Shown here in pieces: positions 41,176 through 47,990 of a stretch of 49,467 nt of DNA (positions are counted from its first letter, which is position 1; every line of letters begins with the position of its first letter). The position numbers and the translations under genes are program-made. The notes under the pieces were generated by a model, which saw only the letters and a list, made by a program, of their open reading frames with translations, was not told the origin of the DNA and searched no databases. Source of the stretch: a virus; IMG/VR virus record IMGVR_UViG_3300035701_003621, positions 1 through 49,467 of that record; one strand, written 5' to 3'.

Positions 41176-41506
41176 TTCTTTTCTCTCCTTCTCTGCTCTC
41201 CCATAATATTTTATTATGTTCCATCCTCGACTTCATTATTCCACAACTACAATTAACACATAATTTATGATCTTTATCAACTTCTGGATGCAACGGCTTC
41301 CCACAATGAACACATCTTCTCTCTTCTCTACATTTGGCTGCATATTTTTTCCTCACTTCTCTTTGTCTGAGTATACATTTAGTACAAAGTGAAATACTCC
41401 CTGGGTGCAAAGGGTTTGTGTCATAAATACAGAGCCCTTTTAGCTTATTTTCTTCCCTCCATTTTCTTTTGTTTTCTATTCGTTTGTGTCTGTCTTTATA
41501 TGGCAT
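41159..41506 (-). CDS. Zinc-finger protein, 115 residues
   Basis: Basic N-terminus (KDRHKRIENKRKWREENKLK), then GLCIYDTNPLHPGSISLCTKC and RRCVHCGKPLHPEVDKDHKL followed by CVNCSCGI. At least two CxxC pairs plus single Cys and His make one or two zinc sites. The layout, basic helix followed by a ribbon resembling CVxCGKPL-P-D-KLCxxC, is common in phage DNA- or RNA-binding proteins. Confidence 0.65.
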   Translation of the reverse strand: MPYKDRHKRIENKRKWREENKLKGLCIYDTNPLHPGSISLCTKCILRQREVRKKYAAKCREERRCVHCGKPLHPEVDKDHKLCVNCSCGIMKSRMEHNKILWESREGEKRIEIRG

Positions 41507-41511
41507 GAGAT

Positions 41512-41670
41512 TTATTCTTTCCCAACAAACACTTTTGAATTTTCAGATAACCATTTTCTTACTGCCATATGAATGATTACACTCATATTAACCCCGAGTA
41601 CTTTACTTCTTTTCTTTAATTCATCATATAAATCAAATGAAAGATTGACTGACATTTTTTTCTTTAGCAT
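41512..41670 (-). CDS. Ribbon-helix-helix DNA-binding protein, 52 residues
   Basis: MLKKKMSVNLSFDLYDELKK, then LGVNMSVIIHMAVRKWLSEN. The strand MSVNLSFD, helix YDELKKRSKVLG and second helix VIIHMAVRKWL form the full RHH fold of CopG/Arc type, which binds DNA as a dimer through the strand. GGGAGAGG precedes the ATG. A strong promoter and an inverted repeat sit directly upstream, so the protein probably controls its own expression. Confidence 0.8.
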   Translation of the reverse strand: MLKKKMSVNLSFDLYDELKKRSKVLGVNMSVIIHMAVRKWLSENSKVFVGKE

Positions 41671-41678
41671 AATAAAAA

Positions 41679-41699
41679 CCTCTCCCTTTTATGGAGAGG
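41679..41699 (-). promoter_or_regulatory. Inverted repeat at the promoter of the RHH gene
   Basis: CCTCTCC/GGAGAGG, 7 bp, with a 7-nt centre, followed on the leftward strand by TTTTTATT. It contains the ribosome site. In DNA it spans the expected start of transcription, as an operator would. In a read-through message it would fold into a terminator-like hairpin that hides the ribosome site. Confidence 0.55.
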
Positions 41700-41728
41700 A
41701 TTATATATACATTGTATTGATGATGCAA
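41700..41728 (-). promoter_or_regulatory. Promoter of the RHH gene
   Basis: Leftward -35 TTGCAT (41728-41723), a 17-nt spacer, and -10 TATAAT (41705-41700), a perfect -10 box. It lies in the largest gap of this gene block (41671-41765). Confidence 0.72.
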
Positions 41729-41765
41729 GTACAAAATTTATTTTTCCATCATTTTAACAAATTCT

Positions 41766-41963
41766 TTATTGTTTTTCAATTGTTAAAATGTCTTTTCCCT
41801 CTTTCAAAAAATTCCTGAGCACAAGGGTAATAAAAGTAGAAATTGGTATATCATACTCATCCTTCTTTATTTTCAACTCCTCAAAAAGATCAGGTGGAAC
41901 CATATATGGAAACAACCTGTTCTTTGTTTTCCTTTTCTTACTAATCGGATCAGATACACTCAT
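41766..41963 (-). CDS. Ribbon-helix-helix protein, 65 residues
   Basis: Starts MSVSDPISKKRKTKNRLFPY at the ATG at 41963 (GGGAGAAAAAC upstream). RLFPYMVPPDLFEELKIKK and YDIPISTFITLVLRNFLKEG read as strand, helix, turn, helix of the RHH fold. The N-terminus is basic. Overlaps the end of the Thg1-like gene by 14 nt. With the gene at 41512 it makes a pair of small regulators. Confidence 0.68.
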   Translation of the reverse strand: MSVSDPISKKRKTKNRLFPYMVPPDLFEELKIKKDEYDIPISTFITLVLRNFLKEGKDILTIEKQ

Positions 41964-42654
41964 TGTTTTTCTCCCTTTCATATAATGAAGTAAACTCTTC
42001 ATACTTAAAAATAGGGGCTGGTTTAATTTTCCATCCTTCTTCCTCTCTTGTGATAATAGAACCATTCTTCCATTTGTCGTCAAGATCAGCCCAGTTCAAT
42101 CCTTTATCATAAATCATATCATGCATATCAGCCTGTGTCTTCTTGTTTAATTCTTTATGTGAATACAAAGATTGAGCTAACATCTGAACTGAATTACGAA
42201 TCCAATCCTTTTGTCTCCAAATAAAGTAATTAGCAACTTCTTCAACTGGGATATTAAATGCACGAGAATCAAAGATACCTATTCCCTCATAAGACTCATT
42301 AAAAAAATCAGTAAATCGAGTGGAGGCAATCGAAGCACTTACAGATACCATTTTCTGAATATTATAATCAAACCATGCTTCTGTAGTTAAAGTATCATAA
42401 TCAGAAAGAAGAAGAGAAATTTCATCTGACTGAATATAAGCTATTTTAACTCCTTGGATTTGTTCACAAAGACCTTCAGCAGCCATGTTCATACACCAAG
42501 AAAAATCACCATCAAAAGGTTTCTTACATTTTCTTGTCAAAGTATGAAATGCTTTCCCATCAAGTCTAAGAATAACTGGAGTCCTCCTGGTCAATTTCAT
42601 TCTGTATCTATTCTCATAGTTTTCCTTCATCCTGTCACCAAGGGAATCTTTCAT
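41950..42654 (-). CDS. tRNAHis guanylyltransferase-like enzyme (Thg1/TLP)
   Basis: 234 residues. VILRLDGKAFHTLTRKCKKP has the DGKxFH metal and nucleotide motif, IAYIQSDEISLLLSDY the second acidic site, and VSASIASTRFTDFF, IFDSRAFNIPVEEVANYFIW and RQKDWIRNSVQMLAQSLYSH the Thg1 middle domain. These enzymes add nucleotides in the reverse direction (3' to 5'), either G-1 to tRNAHis or repairing truncated 5' ends of RNAs. A phage copy may mend host or phage tRNAs. No tRNA gene is visible nearby. Confidence 0.9.
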   Translation of the reverse strand: MKDSLGDRMKENYENRYRMKLTRRTPVILRLDGKAFHTLTRKCKKPFDGDFSWCMNMAAEGLCEQIQGVKIAYIQSDEISLLLSDYDTLTTEAWFDYNIQKMVSVSASIASTRFTDFFNESYEGIGIFDSRAFNIPVEEVANYFIWRQKDWIRNSVQMLAQSLYSHKELNKKTQADMHDMIYDKGLNWADLDDKWKNGSIITREEEGWKIKPAPIFKYEEFTSLYEREKNNECI

Positions 42655-43019
42655 AATTTAATTTCCTCCACTTCTATTCCTATCAACTCCAACAACTCAC
42701 CTTTATGTCTTTCACACAACACATCTACTATCTGTATCATATATTTCAATGCAGCCATCAATTCCAATCTAGTCATATCATTTAAATCTCTTCCCTTGAA
42801 TCTTTTCTGACCATCAAGTGATTGTTCTATAAAATGATCAATCACAGGCAATTTAACTATATACAAATTCTTCCTTGGTTTTTTCCTCTTCTCATATGCG
42901 TCTTTTCTTCCTGCATCTCTTTTAATCCTAGCAATCTCCTTCTCTTCCTCAGTCAGTTTTGGGCGTCCTGGACCTGGACGTTTTGGTTCTATTCTTGCTG
43001 GTCTAAATGTTTCAGTCAT
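42651..43019 (-). CDS. Basic AT-hook-like protein, 122 residues
   Basis: Starts MTETFRPARIEPKRPGPGRP at 43019, where the ATG overlaps the previous stop. The PGPGRPKLTEEEK segment is like an AT-hook, and a basic stretch (IKRDAGRKDAYEKRKKPRKN) follows. The remainder is helical (MTRLELMAALKYMIQIVDVL) and ends acidic. It may bind DNA; no family assignment. Confidence 0.6.
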   Translation of the reverse strand: MTETFRPARIEPKRPGPGRPKLTEEEKEIARIKRDAGRKDAYEKRKKPRKNLYIVKLPVIDHFIEQSLDGQKRFKGRDLNDMTRLELMAALKYMIQIVDVLCERHKGELLELIGIEVEEIKL

Positions 43020-43111
43020 TTTAAAAGCCACACAATAAGTGGACCGAAAATATCATGTCCAATTACAAAACCACAAGTGGAGTATAAAATAATCTTTTCA
43101 AACTCAGTCAT
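43016..43111 (-). CDS. One-helix membrane miniprotein, 31 residues
   Basis: MTEFEKIILYSTCGFVIGHD, then IFGPLIVWLLK. ATGA overlaps join it to the genes on both sides. The hydrophobic stretch is short for a full membrane helix and is interrupted by HD, so it may sit at the surface. Confidence 0.55.
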   Translation of the reverse strand: MTEFEKIILYSTCGFVIGHDIFGPLIVWLLK

Positions 43112-43296
43112 AGCCACTCTCCCTCAGACTTCATACCCCATACTGGAGACTCACATTTGCACAAAGCATAATGCTTGTCACAAATCCTGCAACATTTACT
43201 TGCAATGTATGGGCTCTTCATAAGATTGATAATTCTCTGTTCCTTATCTAGACAAATACAGTCCTCTAAATCCTTTTCACAACTGACACAGAACAT
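43108..43296 (-). CDS. Small Cys-rich zinc protein, 62 residues
   Basis: MFCVSCEKDLEDCICLDKEQ and SKCCRICDKHYALCKCESPV hold nine cysteines in CxxC, CxC, CCxxC and CxC groups; two zinc sites are likely. Overlaps the next gene by ATGA. No family recognised. Confidence 0.62.
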   Translation of the reverse strand: MFCVSCEKDLEDCICLDKEQRIINLMKSPYIASKCCRICDKHYALCKCESPVWGMKSEGEWL

Positions 43297-43316
43297 ATTC
43301 TTTCTCCCCCTCCCCC

Positions 43317-43706
43317 TTATGGAAATACTTTACTTACTTGGATATGTCTATCCTTAACCCTTTCATCCTGCATAACTGCTACTGGTCCTTGTTTGTATAT
43401 CATTGCTGCCAAATTAACTGCTGCTCCCCACTGAGCACCTGATAATCCTAAATCTTTTATAATTGGATTTGTCATTCCCCATTCCCAAATTTTGTCACTC
43501 AACCCATCTTCCTTCCACTTATCAAAATCATACTGCTTTTCAATTAAATGTCTCACTACCTCAGCAGTTGTTATTTGAATTGCCTGCTCATACCCTGGTC
43601 CCAATCCTCCCATCTCAATTGACCAGACTGTCTTTCCTTCATCCCATCTCCTCAACCACTCACTGCAATCTTTCCCATATAGTTCTTCTGCTATTTCCTT
43701 TTTCAT
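43317..43706 (-). CDS. Unknown phage protein, 129 residues
   Basis: ELYGKDCSEWLRRWDEGKTV, WSIEMGGLGPGYEQAIQIT, then VVRHLIEKQYDFDKWKED, LSGAQWGAAVNLAAMIY. The WSIEMGGxGPGYEQxIQ segment recurs in many phages with unknown role. No catalytic pattern is clear. Confidence 0.65.
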   Translation of the reverse strand: MKKEIAEELYGKDCSEWLRRWDEGKTVWSIEMGGLGPGYEQAIQITTAEVVRHLIEKQYDFDKWKEDGLSDKIWEWGMTNPIIKDLGLSGAQWGAAVNLAAMIYKQGPVAVMQDERVKDRHIQVSKVFP

Positions 43707-43722
43707 AAATTTAAACTCCTTT

Positions 43723-43860
43723 TTAATCTTTCACATCAAGTAAAAATAAGAAACATAAAAACCCAATGAAAGTGTTCACACTCATCCCTGGAAAGATAGT
43801 TATTTCAGGATTGATCGCCTTTGCTATGACAGTTGCTCCTAGGAATATTGCTAGTCTCAT
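43723..43860 (-). CDS. Small membrane protein, 45 residues
   Basis: MRLAIFLGATVIAKAINPEI, then MSVNTFIGFLCFLFLLDVKD. Two short hydrophobic stretches; the C-terminal one could span the membrane. The ATG overlaps the previous stop (GAATGA). Confidence 0.57.
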   Translation of the reverse strand: MRLAIFLGATVIAKAINPEITIFPGMSVNTFIGFLCFLFLLDVKD

Positions 43861-44630
43861 TCTTTCCCCTTCTTATAATACTCAAACACTGGAATCAATT
43901 GATCCCTATCTTTAATAGTATATTCCCAATCATCTTCATCTACCTGATACTGTTCCACATCAACATAAAATGTTTTGGGAACAAATGGTAATTTAATAAA
44001 CTGTCTACTTCGTTCCCCCTCTACTGTCCCTGTAAATGCTGAACCTGTTTGTGTCCTCCATACTATTGCATCCAAATAATAAGGTTTACCTTTCTTCCCT
44101 TGTTTAAACACTGCACTGCTTCTTCTATTCTGATATGTTCCCTTGCTACACTCATTCCACTCATCGTCCTTCCCTGTAATTGGACTCAATGGTTCAAATG
44201 CTGCCAACTTCGCAAACATATTTATGCAATATGGAGCAGATGATCCCGTATGGCCTTGCTTCTCAAACACATTAAGCAACTCAAACAAATTTTCTACTAT
44301 CCATTTATTTGGTCCTTCCTCAGTCTCATCCATTTTATACCCAATCAATGCAAGTTCCTGTTTGGCAAATTGAATAAGGTTATTCTCCCCTTCCTTCTCT
44401 TTCCCCTCCAATGGATAATTCCACTCAATCAATCTTCTTGTCCCTTTCTTTAAATGTTTAATCCCACCATATTCCTTAAACAGTTCAGGTTTAAGCTCAA
44501 ACATAAATGTGGAATCCCTACCTCTGTCATACCATTGCCTAAGTCCTTCCATCCCCGATAAATATGGTTCGGCTTCCTTTTTAAAAAACTCATAAAACCC
44601 ATCTTCATCTCTGCATACCCATACTTTCAT
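43857..44630 (-). CDS. Conserved phage protein of unknown function, 257 residues
   Basis: FELLNVFEKQGHTGSSAPYC, INMFAKLAAFEPLSPITGKD, DEWNECSKGTYQNRRSSAVF and FIKLPFVPKTFYVDV. The block QGHSGxSAPYxINxFxKLAxFEPLxPLTGxDDEW is found in many phages and has no assigned role. An N-terminal domain of about 110 residues (CRDEDGFYEFFKKEAEPYL) extends it beyond the usual core. No membrane segment. Confidence 0.7.
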   Translation of the reverse strand: MKVWVCRDEDGFYEFFKKEAEPYLSGMEGLRQWYDRGRDSTFMFELKPELFKEYGGIKHLKKGTRRLIEWNYPLEGKEKEGENNLIQFAKQELALIGYKMDETEEGPNKWIVENLFELLNVFEKQGHTGSSAPYCINMFAKLAAFEPLSPITGKDDEWNECSKGTYQNRRSSAVFKQGKKGKPYYLDAIVWRTQTGSAFTGTVEGERSRQFIKLPFVPKTFYVDVEQYQVDEDDWEYTIKDRDQLIPVFEYYKKGKE

Positions 44631-44642
44631 AATATTCTCCTT

Positions 44643-44816
44643 TTAAAGTTTTATTTCAAAATGAACGGATACCTCAGTTGCTATTCCTCCATAATCAGCC
44701 CTATATATTTGTAAATTACTAACATAAAGTCCCGTTTTTGTTTCAAAGTTTGTGATTATCTCCTTTATTTCTTTCTCACACTTGTCTCTTTCTTCCTTTG
44801 CTGCTTCAATAGTCAT
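44643..44816 (-). CDS. Unknown small protein, 57 residues
   Basis: Starts MTIEAAKEERDKCEKEIKEI at 44816, where the ATG overlaps the previous stop. Helical N-terminus then a strand-rich C-terminus (YVSNLQIYRADYGGIATEVS). No family recognised. Confidence 0.6.
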   Translation of the reverse strand: MTIEAAKEERDKCEKEIKEIITNFETKTGLYVSNLQIYRADYGGIATEVSVHFEIKL

Positions 44817-45256
44817 ATTCCACCTCTTCCCTTCCACACACACTTTTTTAATGTTATACTCTTGAATAATACTGTACCAACTGGAGCTACCACATGGTGT
44901 ATATTAGACCCCGCTAAAACTTCTTCCCACCATTTCTCCAAACTTTCTATATTAGAAGGAAGATAATCAAACAAACAAGGACTTATTTTTGATCTCACTC
45001 CGGTTGCTCCCCATATCTCAACATTTGTGTAGTCTTTCGGTGGTAAATATAATAATGATAAAAAGGAATGAGCATGTCTAAGTGTATCAAACCCATATAA
45101 TAAACCTACTTTGGGATATGTCGTTTTTGACTTACTATATTCCAGTCTCCTCAACCAATACTCATCACTTGATTTATATTCATTATCCCATCGTCTCGTA
45201 CTTGAGTTAATCGAAATTCTTTTCCCCTCCACCTCTTGTACTACTTTGTATAACAT
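44813..45256 (-). CDS. Unknown protein, 147 residues
   Basis: LYKVVQEVEGKRISINSSTR, then LEYSKSKTTYPKVGLLYGFD and TLRHAHSFLSLLYLPPKDYT, VEIWGATGVRSKIS and FDYLPSNIESLEKWWEEVL. Mixed alpha/beta pattern. No family recognised. Confidence 0.6.
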   Translation of the reverse strand: MLYKVVQEVEGKRISINSSTRRWDNEYKSSDEYWLRRLEYSKSKTTYPKVGLLYGFDTLRHAHSFLSLLYLPPKDYTNVEIWGATGVRSKISPCLFDYLPSNIESLEKWWEEVLAGSNIHHVVAPVGTVLFKSITLKKCVWKGRGGI

Positions 45257-45268
45257 CCGTTTCCTCCT

Positions 45269-45469
45269 TTAAAATTTCTTCTCTTCCCAACACCCACACC
45301 AATCATCAATTTCCATCACTGGGAAAGCAAACTCCACTCCATCACGCCAACTTCCGGATTCCATTAAACCTTTAGCAGGATATGATTGCGGTGGATACCT
45401 TTTACAATGACCATTCTTACTATTCAACCAAACAAAAAAGAAACATGTTTTACAACTTTTTGATTTCAT
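45269..45469 (-). CDS. Small Cys-rich phage protein (DWCGCW type), 66 residues
   Basis: Starts MKSKSCKTCFFFVWLNSKNG at 45469 (GGAG 8 nt upstream). GHCKRYPPQSYPAKG and FAFPVMEIDDWCGCWEEKKF follow. The order CxxC ... C-R-PP ... PV-x-DDWCG is shared with the gene at 36190-36402, a distant paralogue. Likely to bind one zinc. Confidence 0.66.
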   Translation of the reverse strand: MKSKSCKTCFFFVWLNSKNGHCKRYPPQSYPAKGLMESGSWRDGVEFAFPVMEIDDWCGCWEEKKF

Positions 45470-45510
45470 ATACTCATCTCCAAGCAAGATACACAGCTAA
45501 ACACTCCCTT

Positions 45511-45960
45511 TTACTTTAAAATAGTAATCACCTTTATACTGTCTTCAACAGTTAATCCCACAATAGGATTTGTCTTTACAAAATAAGGCGACTGAGAATC
45601 AAGCATGTCTATATCATCATCAATTATAACAAATTTAGTTACATCATTAGTATCTATCCATACCTGTATTTCCATTCCTCTACTCCCTCTTAATAAATCT
45701 GGAGTTGTTCCAATAATCTCACCTGGTAACTCTCTCATTTTCCACATGGTGAGCAAAGCTTCTTTACCCATACTTTTCCAAGAAGAGGATATGATTAGTT
45801 TTGCATTAGTTTGTTTTATAATATACTGCAAATTCTTTACACATCTTGGATCAAATGCATATCCATACTTGTCCGGATTGTCCTCCTCCAATAAAGAAGT
45901 AATCCTTATATGGTCAAGTGAAGCAATCACCCCATCAATATCAAGAAAGATTATTTTCAT
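45511..45960 (-). CDS. HAD-superfamily phosphatase
   Basis: 149 residues. IIFLDIDGVIASLDHI is HAD motif I (DxDGV), AKLIISSSWKSMG motif II/III and TKFVIIDDDIDML motif IV with its acidic pair. The short form without a cap matches the HAD group attached to RNA-repair proteins, and polynucleotide 3'-phosphatase activity is one possibility. Overlaps the peptidase gene by 4 nt. Confidence 0.82.
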   Translation of the reverse strand: MKIIFLDIDGVIASLDHIRITSLLEEDNPDKYGYAFDPRCVKNLQYIIKQTNAKLIISSSWKSMGKEALLTMWKMRELPGEIIGTTPDLLRGSRGMEIQVWIDTNDVTKFVIIDDDIDMLDSQSPYFVKTNPIVGLTVEDSIKVITILK

Positions 45961-46400
45961 ACAGTTTCCTCACCCCCTTGATCCGCAACCATGCCGAGAA
46001 CATGCTCGTAATGGTTCTTAGTATATTCAGGAGCCTCGTTGTAGTAGGGCCAGTCACAGAACTGGTCTATCCATTCCTGTTTGAGCCTGTTCATTTTCGG
46101 TACATCCAGTGGAATTGTTAATGTTACCTCGTCCGACCAATTAGCCATAGGTATTGCCCATCCCATGTGTCGTTGGCACAGACAGGTGAAGCGATCAGCC
46201 CATAGCCTATCATGCTCAGGGTATTTGATATGGGCTATTTCATGGAGAAGTAGGAAGATGTCATCCTTGCTGTGCTCGTCTATCCATATCTCTTTCAGGT
46301 TAATCATACACAAAGCACCACCTGACTTGGTTACAATGATCTTCCAGTCGTCATAGTGGTGCTGTTTCAAAACTTTATATGCTTTTTCTATGGCTGTCAT
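45957..46400 (-). CDS. HExxH metallopeptidase (SprT/ImmA-like)
   Basis: 147 residues. IFLLLHEIAHIKYPEHDRLW carries the HEIAH zinc site, with an additional His/Glu nearby (HDRLWADRF). GGALCMINLKEIWIDE precedes it as in many phage zincins. It is the first gene behind the promoter at 46425-46453, so it is among the first proteins made by the leftward unit. The target is unknown. Confidence 0.78.
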   Translation of the reverse strand: MTAIEKAYKVLKQHHYDDWKIIVTKSGGALCMINLKEIWIDEHSKDDIFLLLHEIAHIKYPEHDRLWADRFTCLCQRHMGWAIPMANWSDEVTLTIPLDVPKMNRLKQEWIDQFCDWPYYNEAPEYTKNHYEHVLGMVADQGGEETV

Positions 46401-46424
46401 AATGCTTTCCCCCTTATTAAAATC

Positions 46425-46453
46425 ATTATAACATACTTTTCAAACAAACTCAA
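46425..46453 (-). promoter_or_regulatory. Promoter of the leftward gene unit
   Basis: -35 TTGAGT (46453-46448), 17-nt spacer, -10 TATAAT (46430-46425). It is followed by an AAGGGGGAAAG ribosome site and the start codon at 46400. Confidence 0.75.
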
Positions 46454-46854
46454 TAAAAAATATACATTAATCATATTAATTTTCCCTAAATTCACTTTTA
46501 AATAAAAATAAAAAACGAGGATTAACCTTTCCCTATACTACAACTCAATCCCCTTACCCCCATATATAAGCATTGTAACATACATAGTGTTAGTGTGCAG
46601 AAAGAGTGTTAGTGAGTTAAGATAATATACAAACAGGATGCTCATTCATCATTCCTATCCCTAACTGTTAATACAATGCAGATGAACAAGGTTTAATCAT
46701 AGGTGTTAATGAAGTATGTTCCTTTTAAAATAAAGTGTGTTATTAAATAATCTCTTAAACAGTTAATACCTCGTGTTGAAATAACCCAACCTACCGAAAT
46801 TACACAACAATCGACACCCCCTACCCCGACACACCGAAATTATTAGTAAATTCA

Positions 46855-46872
46855 ATCGGTTACAAAACCGAT
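46855..46872. repeat. Inverted AACCGAT motif
   Basis: ATCGGTT and AACCGAT face each other across a 4-nt gap. Single direct copies of the same core occur at 46971-46980 and 47041-47050, so this looks like a double site for the same binding protein. Confidence 0.5.
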
Positions 46873-46930
46873 CAAAAAAAACATCAATAATTTCAACATG
46901 TTAAAATCAAAAAAAAATATCGGATAACAT

Positions 46931-47059
46931 ATTGTAATCATTACACATTTTTGAAAAGTATCAATTTTTGTAACCGATTGATATTATTGAAACATTACAT
47001 ATTCATTTCAAAATGAATATGTAATGTTATAAAAAAATGATAACCGATTGTAATCATTA
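46931..47059. repeat. Repeated ATTGTAATCATTA and TAACCGATTG motifs
   Basis: ATTGTAATCATTA at 46931-46943 and 47047-47059; TAACCGATTG at 46971-46980 and 47041-47050. At the right-hand site the two motifs overlap (TAACCGATTGTAATCATTA). The copies flank the 38-nt palindrome. Confidence 0.55.
46991..47028. repeat. Perfect 38-nt palindrome
   Basis: AACATTACATATTCATTT and its exact complement AAATGAATATGTAATGTT with CA at the centre. There is no T-run in the direction of either transcript, so it is not a terminator. A dimeric DNA-binding protein or an initiation hairpin is more likely. Confidence 0.7.
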
Positions 47060-47081
47060 ATGATTTTCATACATTTTTCTC

Positions 47082-47110
47082 TTGCATGTATTGTATATGT
47101 GTGATACTAT
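47082..47110 (+). promoter_or_regulatory. Promoter of the rightward unit
   Basis: -35 TTGCAT (47082-47087), 17-nt spacer, -10 TACTAT (47105-47110). The -35 is identical to that of the RHH gene promoter at 41700-41728. The GAGGAGATTTAAC site and ATG of the first gene follow about 50 nt later. Confidence 0.65.
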
Positions 47111-47169
47111 ATATTTAATGAAAAAAAGGATGCAGGCGGGCATGAAGAGCCGGTCCGAGGAGATTTAAC

Positions 47170-47583
47170 ATGGCAAAAGCAGCGAAAAAAGCATCAGCGG
47201 CGAAAAAGGAGTTTTTCGGAACTTTGGCGACAGCTCAGATATCTGTCCCGGTCGTACCAATCGACCTCAGCCCCCTGGCCGAACCGATCACCATCCCGAC
47301 CGAAACCGTCCTGGTTGACAAGCTGGTCGGGAAGCAGGGGTTGCGCAAAGTTCACAGCCTGGCCAACCTCTCCGAGAAAGCTGGCTCAGCAGCAGCGATC
47401 ATGCATCAGTTGCTCAAGGCCGGCCAGGGCACGATGAGCGCTTCCGAATGCTTGCGCAAGATCCGGGCCGCCGGCATCGAGTCAATGGCAGCCAAAACCG
47501 ATGAGCAGGTCCTAGCATACATCCGCAGCGAGCGCGCATGGATCAAGCGCACACAGAACTTCGAGGTTACGATCACAGCTTAG
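47170..47583 (+). CDS. Unknown basic protein of a duplicated family (LSEKAGS family)
   Basis: 137 residues. The first 15 are Lys/Ala-rich (MAKAAKKASAAKKEFFGTLA), then a Pro-rich stretch, then a core SLANLSEKAGSAAAIMHQLL, GTMSASECLRKIRAAG and VLAYIRSERAWIKR. The core is all helical and basic, as in small DNA-binding proteins. It is repeated in the truncated gene at 49238-49467. The gene is clearly richer in G and C than its AT-rich surroundings, which hints at a different history. Family unknown. Confidence 0.78.
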   Translation: MAKAAKKASAAKKEFFGTLATAQISVPVVPIDLSPLAEPITIPTETVLVDKLVGKQGLRKVHSLANLSEKAGSAAAIMHQLLKAGQGTMSASECLRKIRAAGIESMAAKTDEQVLAYIRSERAWIKRTQNFEVTITA

Positions 47584-47597
47584 CTGATCGGTCGATC

Positions 47598-47625
47598 AAA
47601 GAGCTCACAAGGATGTGAGCTCTTT
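47598..47625 (+). terminator. Rho-independent terminator
   Basis: AAAGAGCTCAC/GTGAGCTCTTT, 11 bp (47598-47608 with 47615-47625), loop AAGGAT, followed by CC. It begins 14 nt after the stop of the first rightward gene. Confidence 0.8.
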
Positions 47626-47786
47626 CCTTGGACCGATGAGTTTGCTCTTTTAAGATTCAGAATATTGGCGGGACGGCACGGTGGGGCTTCTTTGGAAGCA
47701 CGGAAAAGAAATTCTTTCAAAGGGACCTTCTTTTCAAGCAACCTTTTTCAGAAAATTCTTTCAAAGCAAGTTTCTGTCAAAGCAGT

Positions 47787-47917
47787 TTTTCAGCCCTTGC
47801 TGAAAATGTCAGAATTCTTCACTAGAAGAAAAACAGCCCCTGTTGAAAATGTCAGAAAAATTCTCACAAAGCAGATTTTCAGCCCCTGTTGAAAATGTCA
47901 GAAAAATTCTCACAAAG
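47787..47917 (+). repeat. Three copies of a hairpin-forming repeat
   Basis: Copies start near 47791, 47834 and 47880. Copies 2 and 3 are identical over 38 nt (beginning CAGCCCCTGTTGAAAATG and ending CTCACAAAG), copy 1 is a variant. Each makes a hairpin: TTTTCAGC/GCTGAAAA around CCTT in copy 1, with a G-U pair in copy 3 (GTTGAAAA) that keeps the RNA stem. Copies are separated by about 8 nt. Not CRISPR. Confidence 0.6.
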
Positions 47918-47960
47918 AAAAATTCTTCACCAGAAAAAATAAACAAAATAAAATCTCCTG

Positions 47961-47990
47961 TTTACAAACTGTTATGTTTTATGATATAAT
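47961..47990 (+). promoter_or_regulatory. Promoter of the 28-codon gene and structured RNA
   Basis: -35 TTTACA (47961-47966), 18-nt spacer, -10 TATAAT (47985-47990). The transcript would begin at about 47997 and run through the small gene into the structured region. Confidence 0.65.

Larger units (their letters stand above)
46401..47169. other. AT-rich divergent intergenic region (candidate origin/operator)
   Basis: 769 nt without a gene between the two divergent units. It contains one promoter per direction, a 38-nt palindrome (46991-47028), the motif TAACCGATTG twice (46971-46980, 47041-47050) and in inverted form (46855-46872), ATTGTAATCATTA twice (46931-46943, 47047-47059), and GTTAAT/GTTAGT-rich sequence at 46585-46770. 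Repeats of this kind mark origins or regulator binding sites. Confidence 0.55.

Noticed and set aside
46991-47028. The 38-nt palindrome as a bidirectional terminator
   Set aside because: Neither strand has a T-run directly after the stem; T-rich sequence lies only before it on the leftward strand.
47665-47892. 75-codon rightward frame
   Set aside because: It covers the hairpin repeats, has no ribosome site, and its composition follows the repeats.
47834-47917. CRISPR array
   Set aside because: Only two exact and one variant copy, with 8-nt spacers of no variety; no cas gene.
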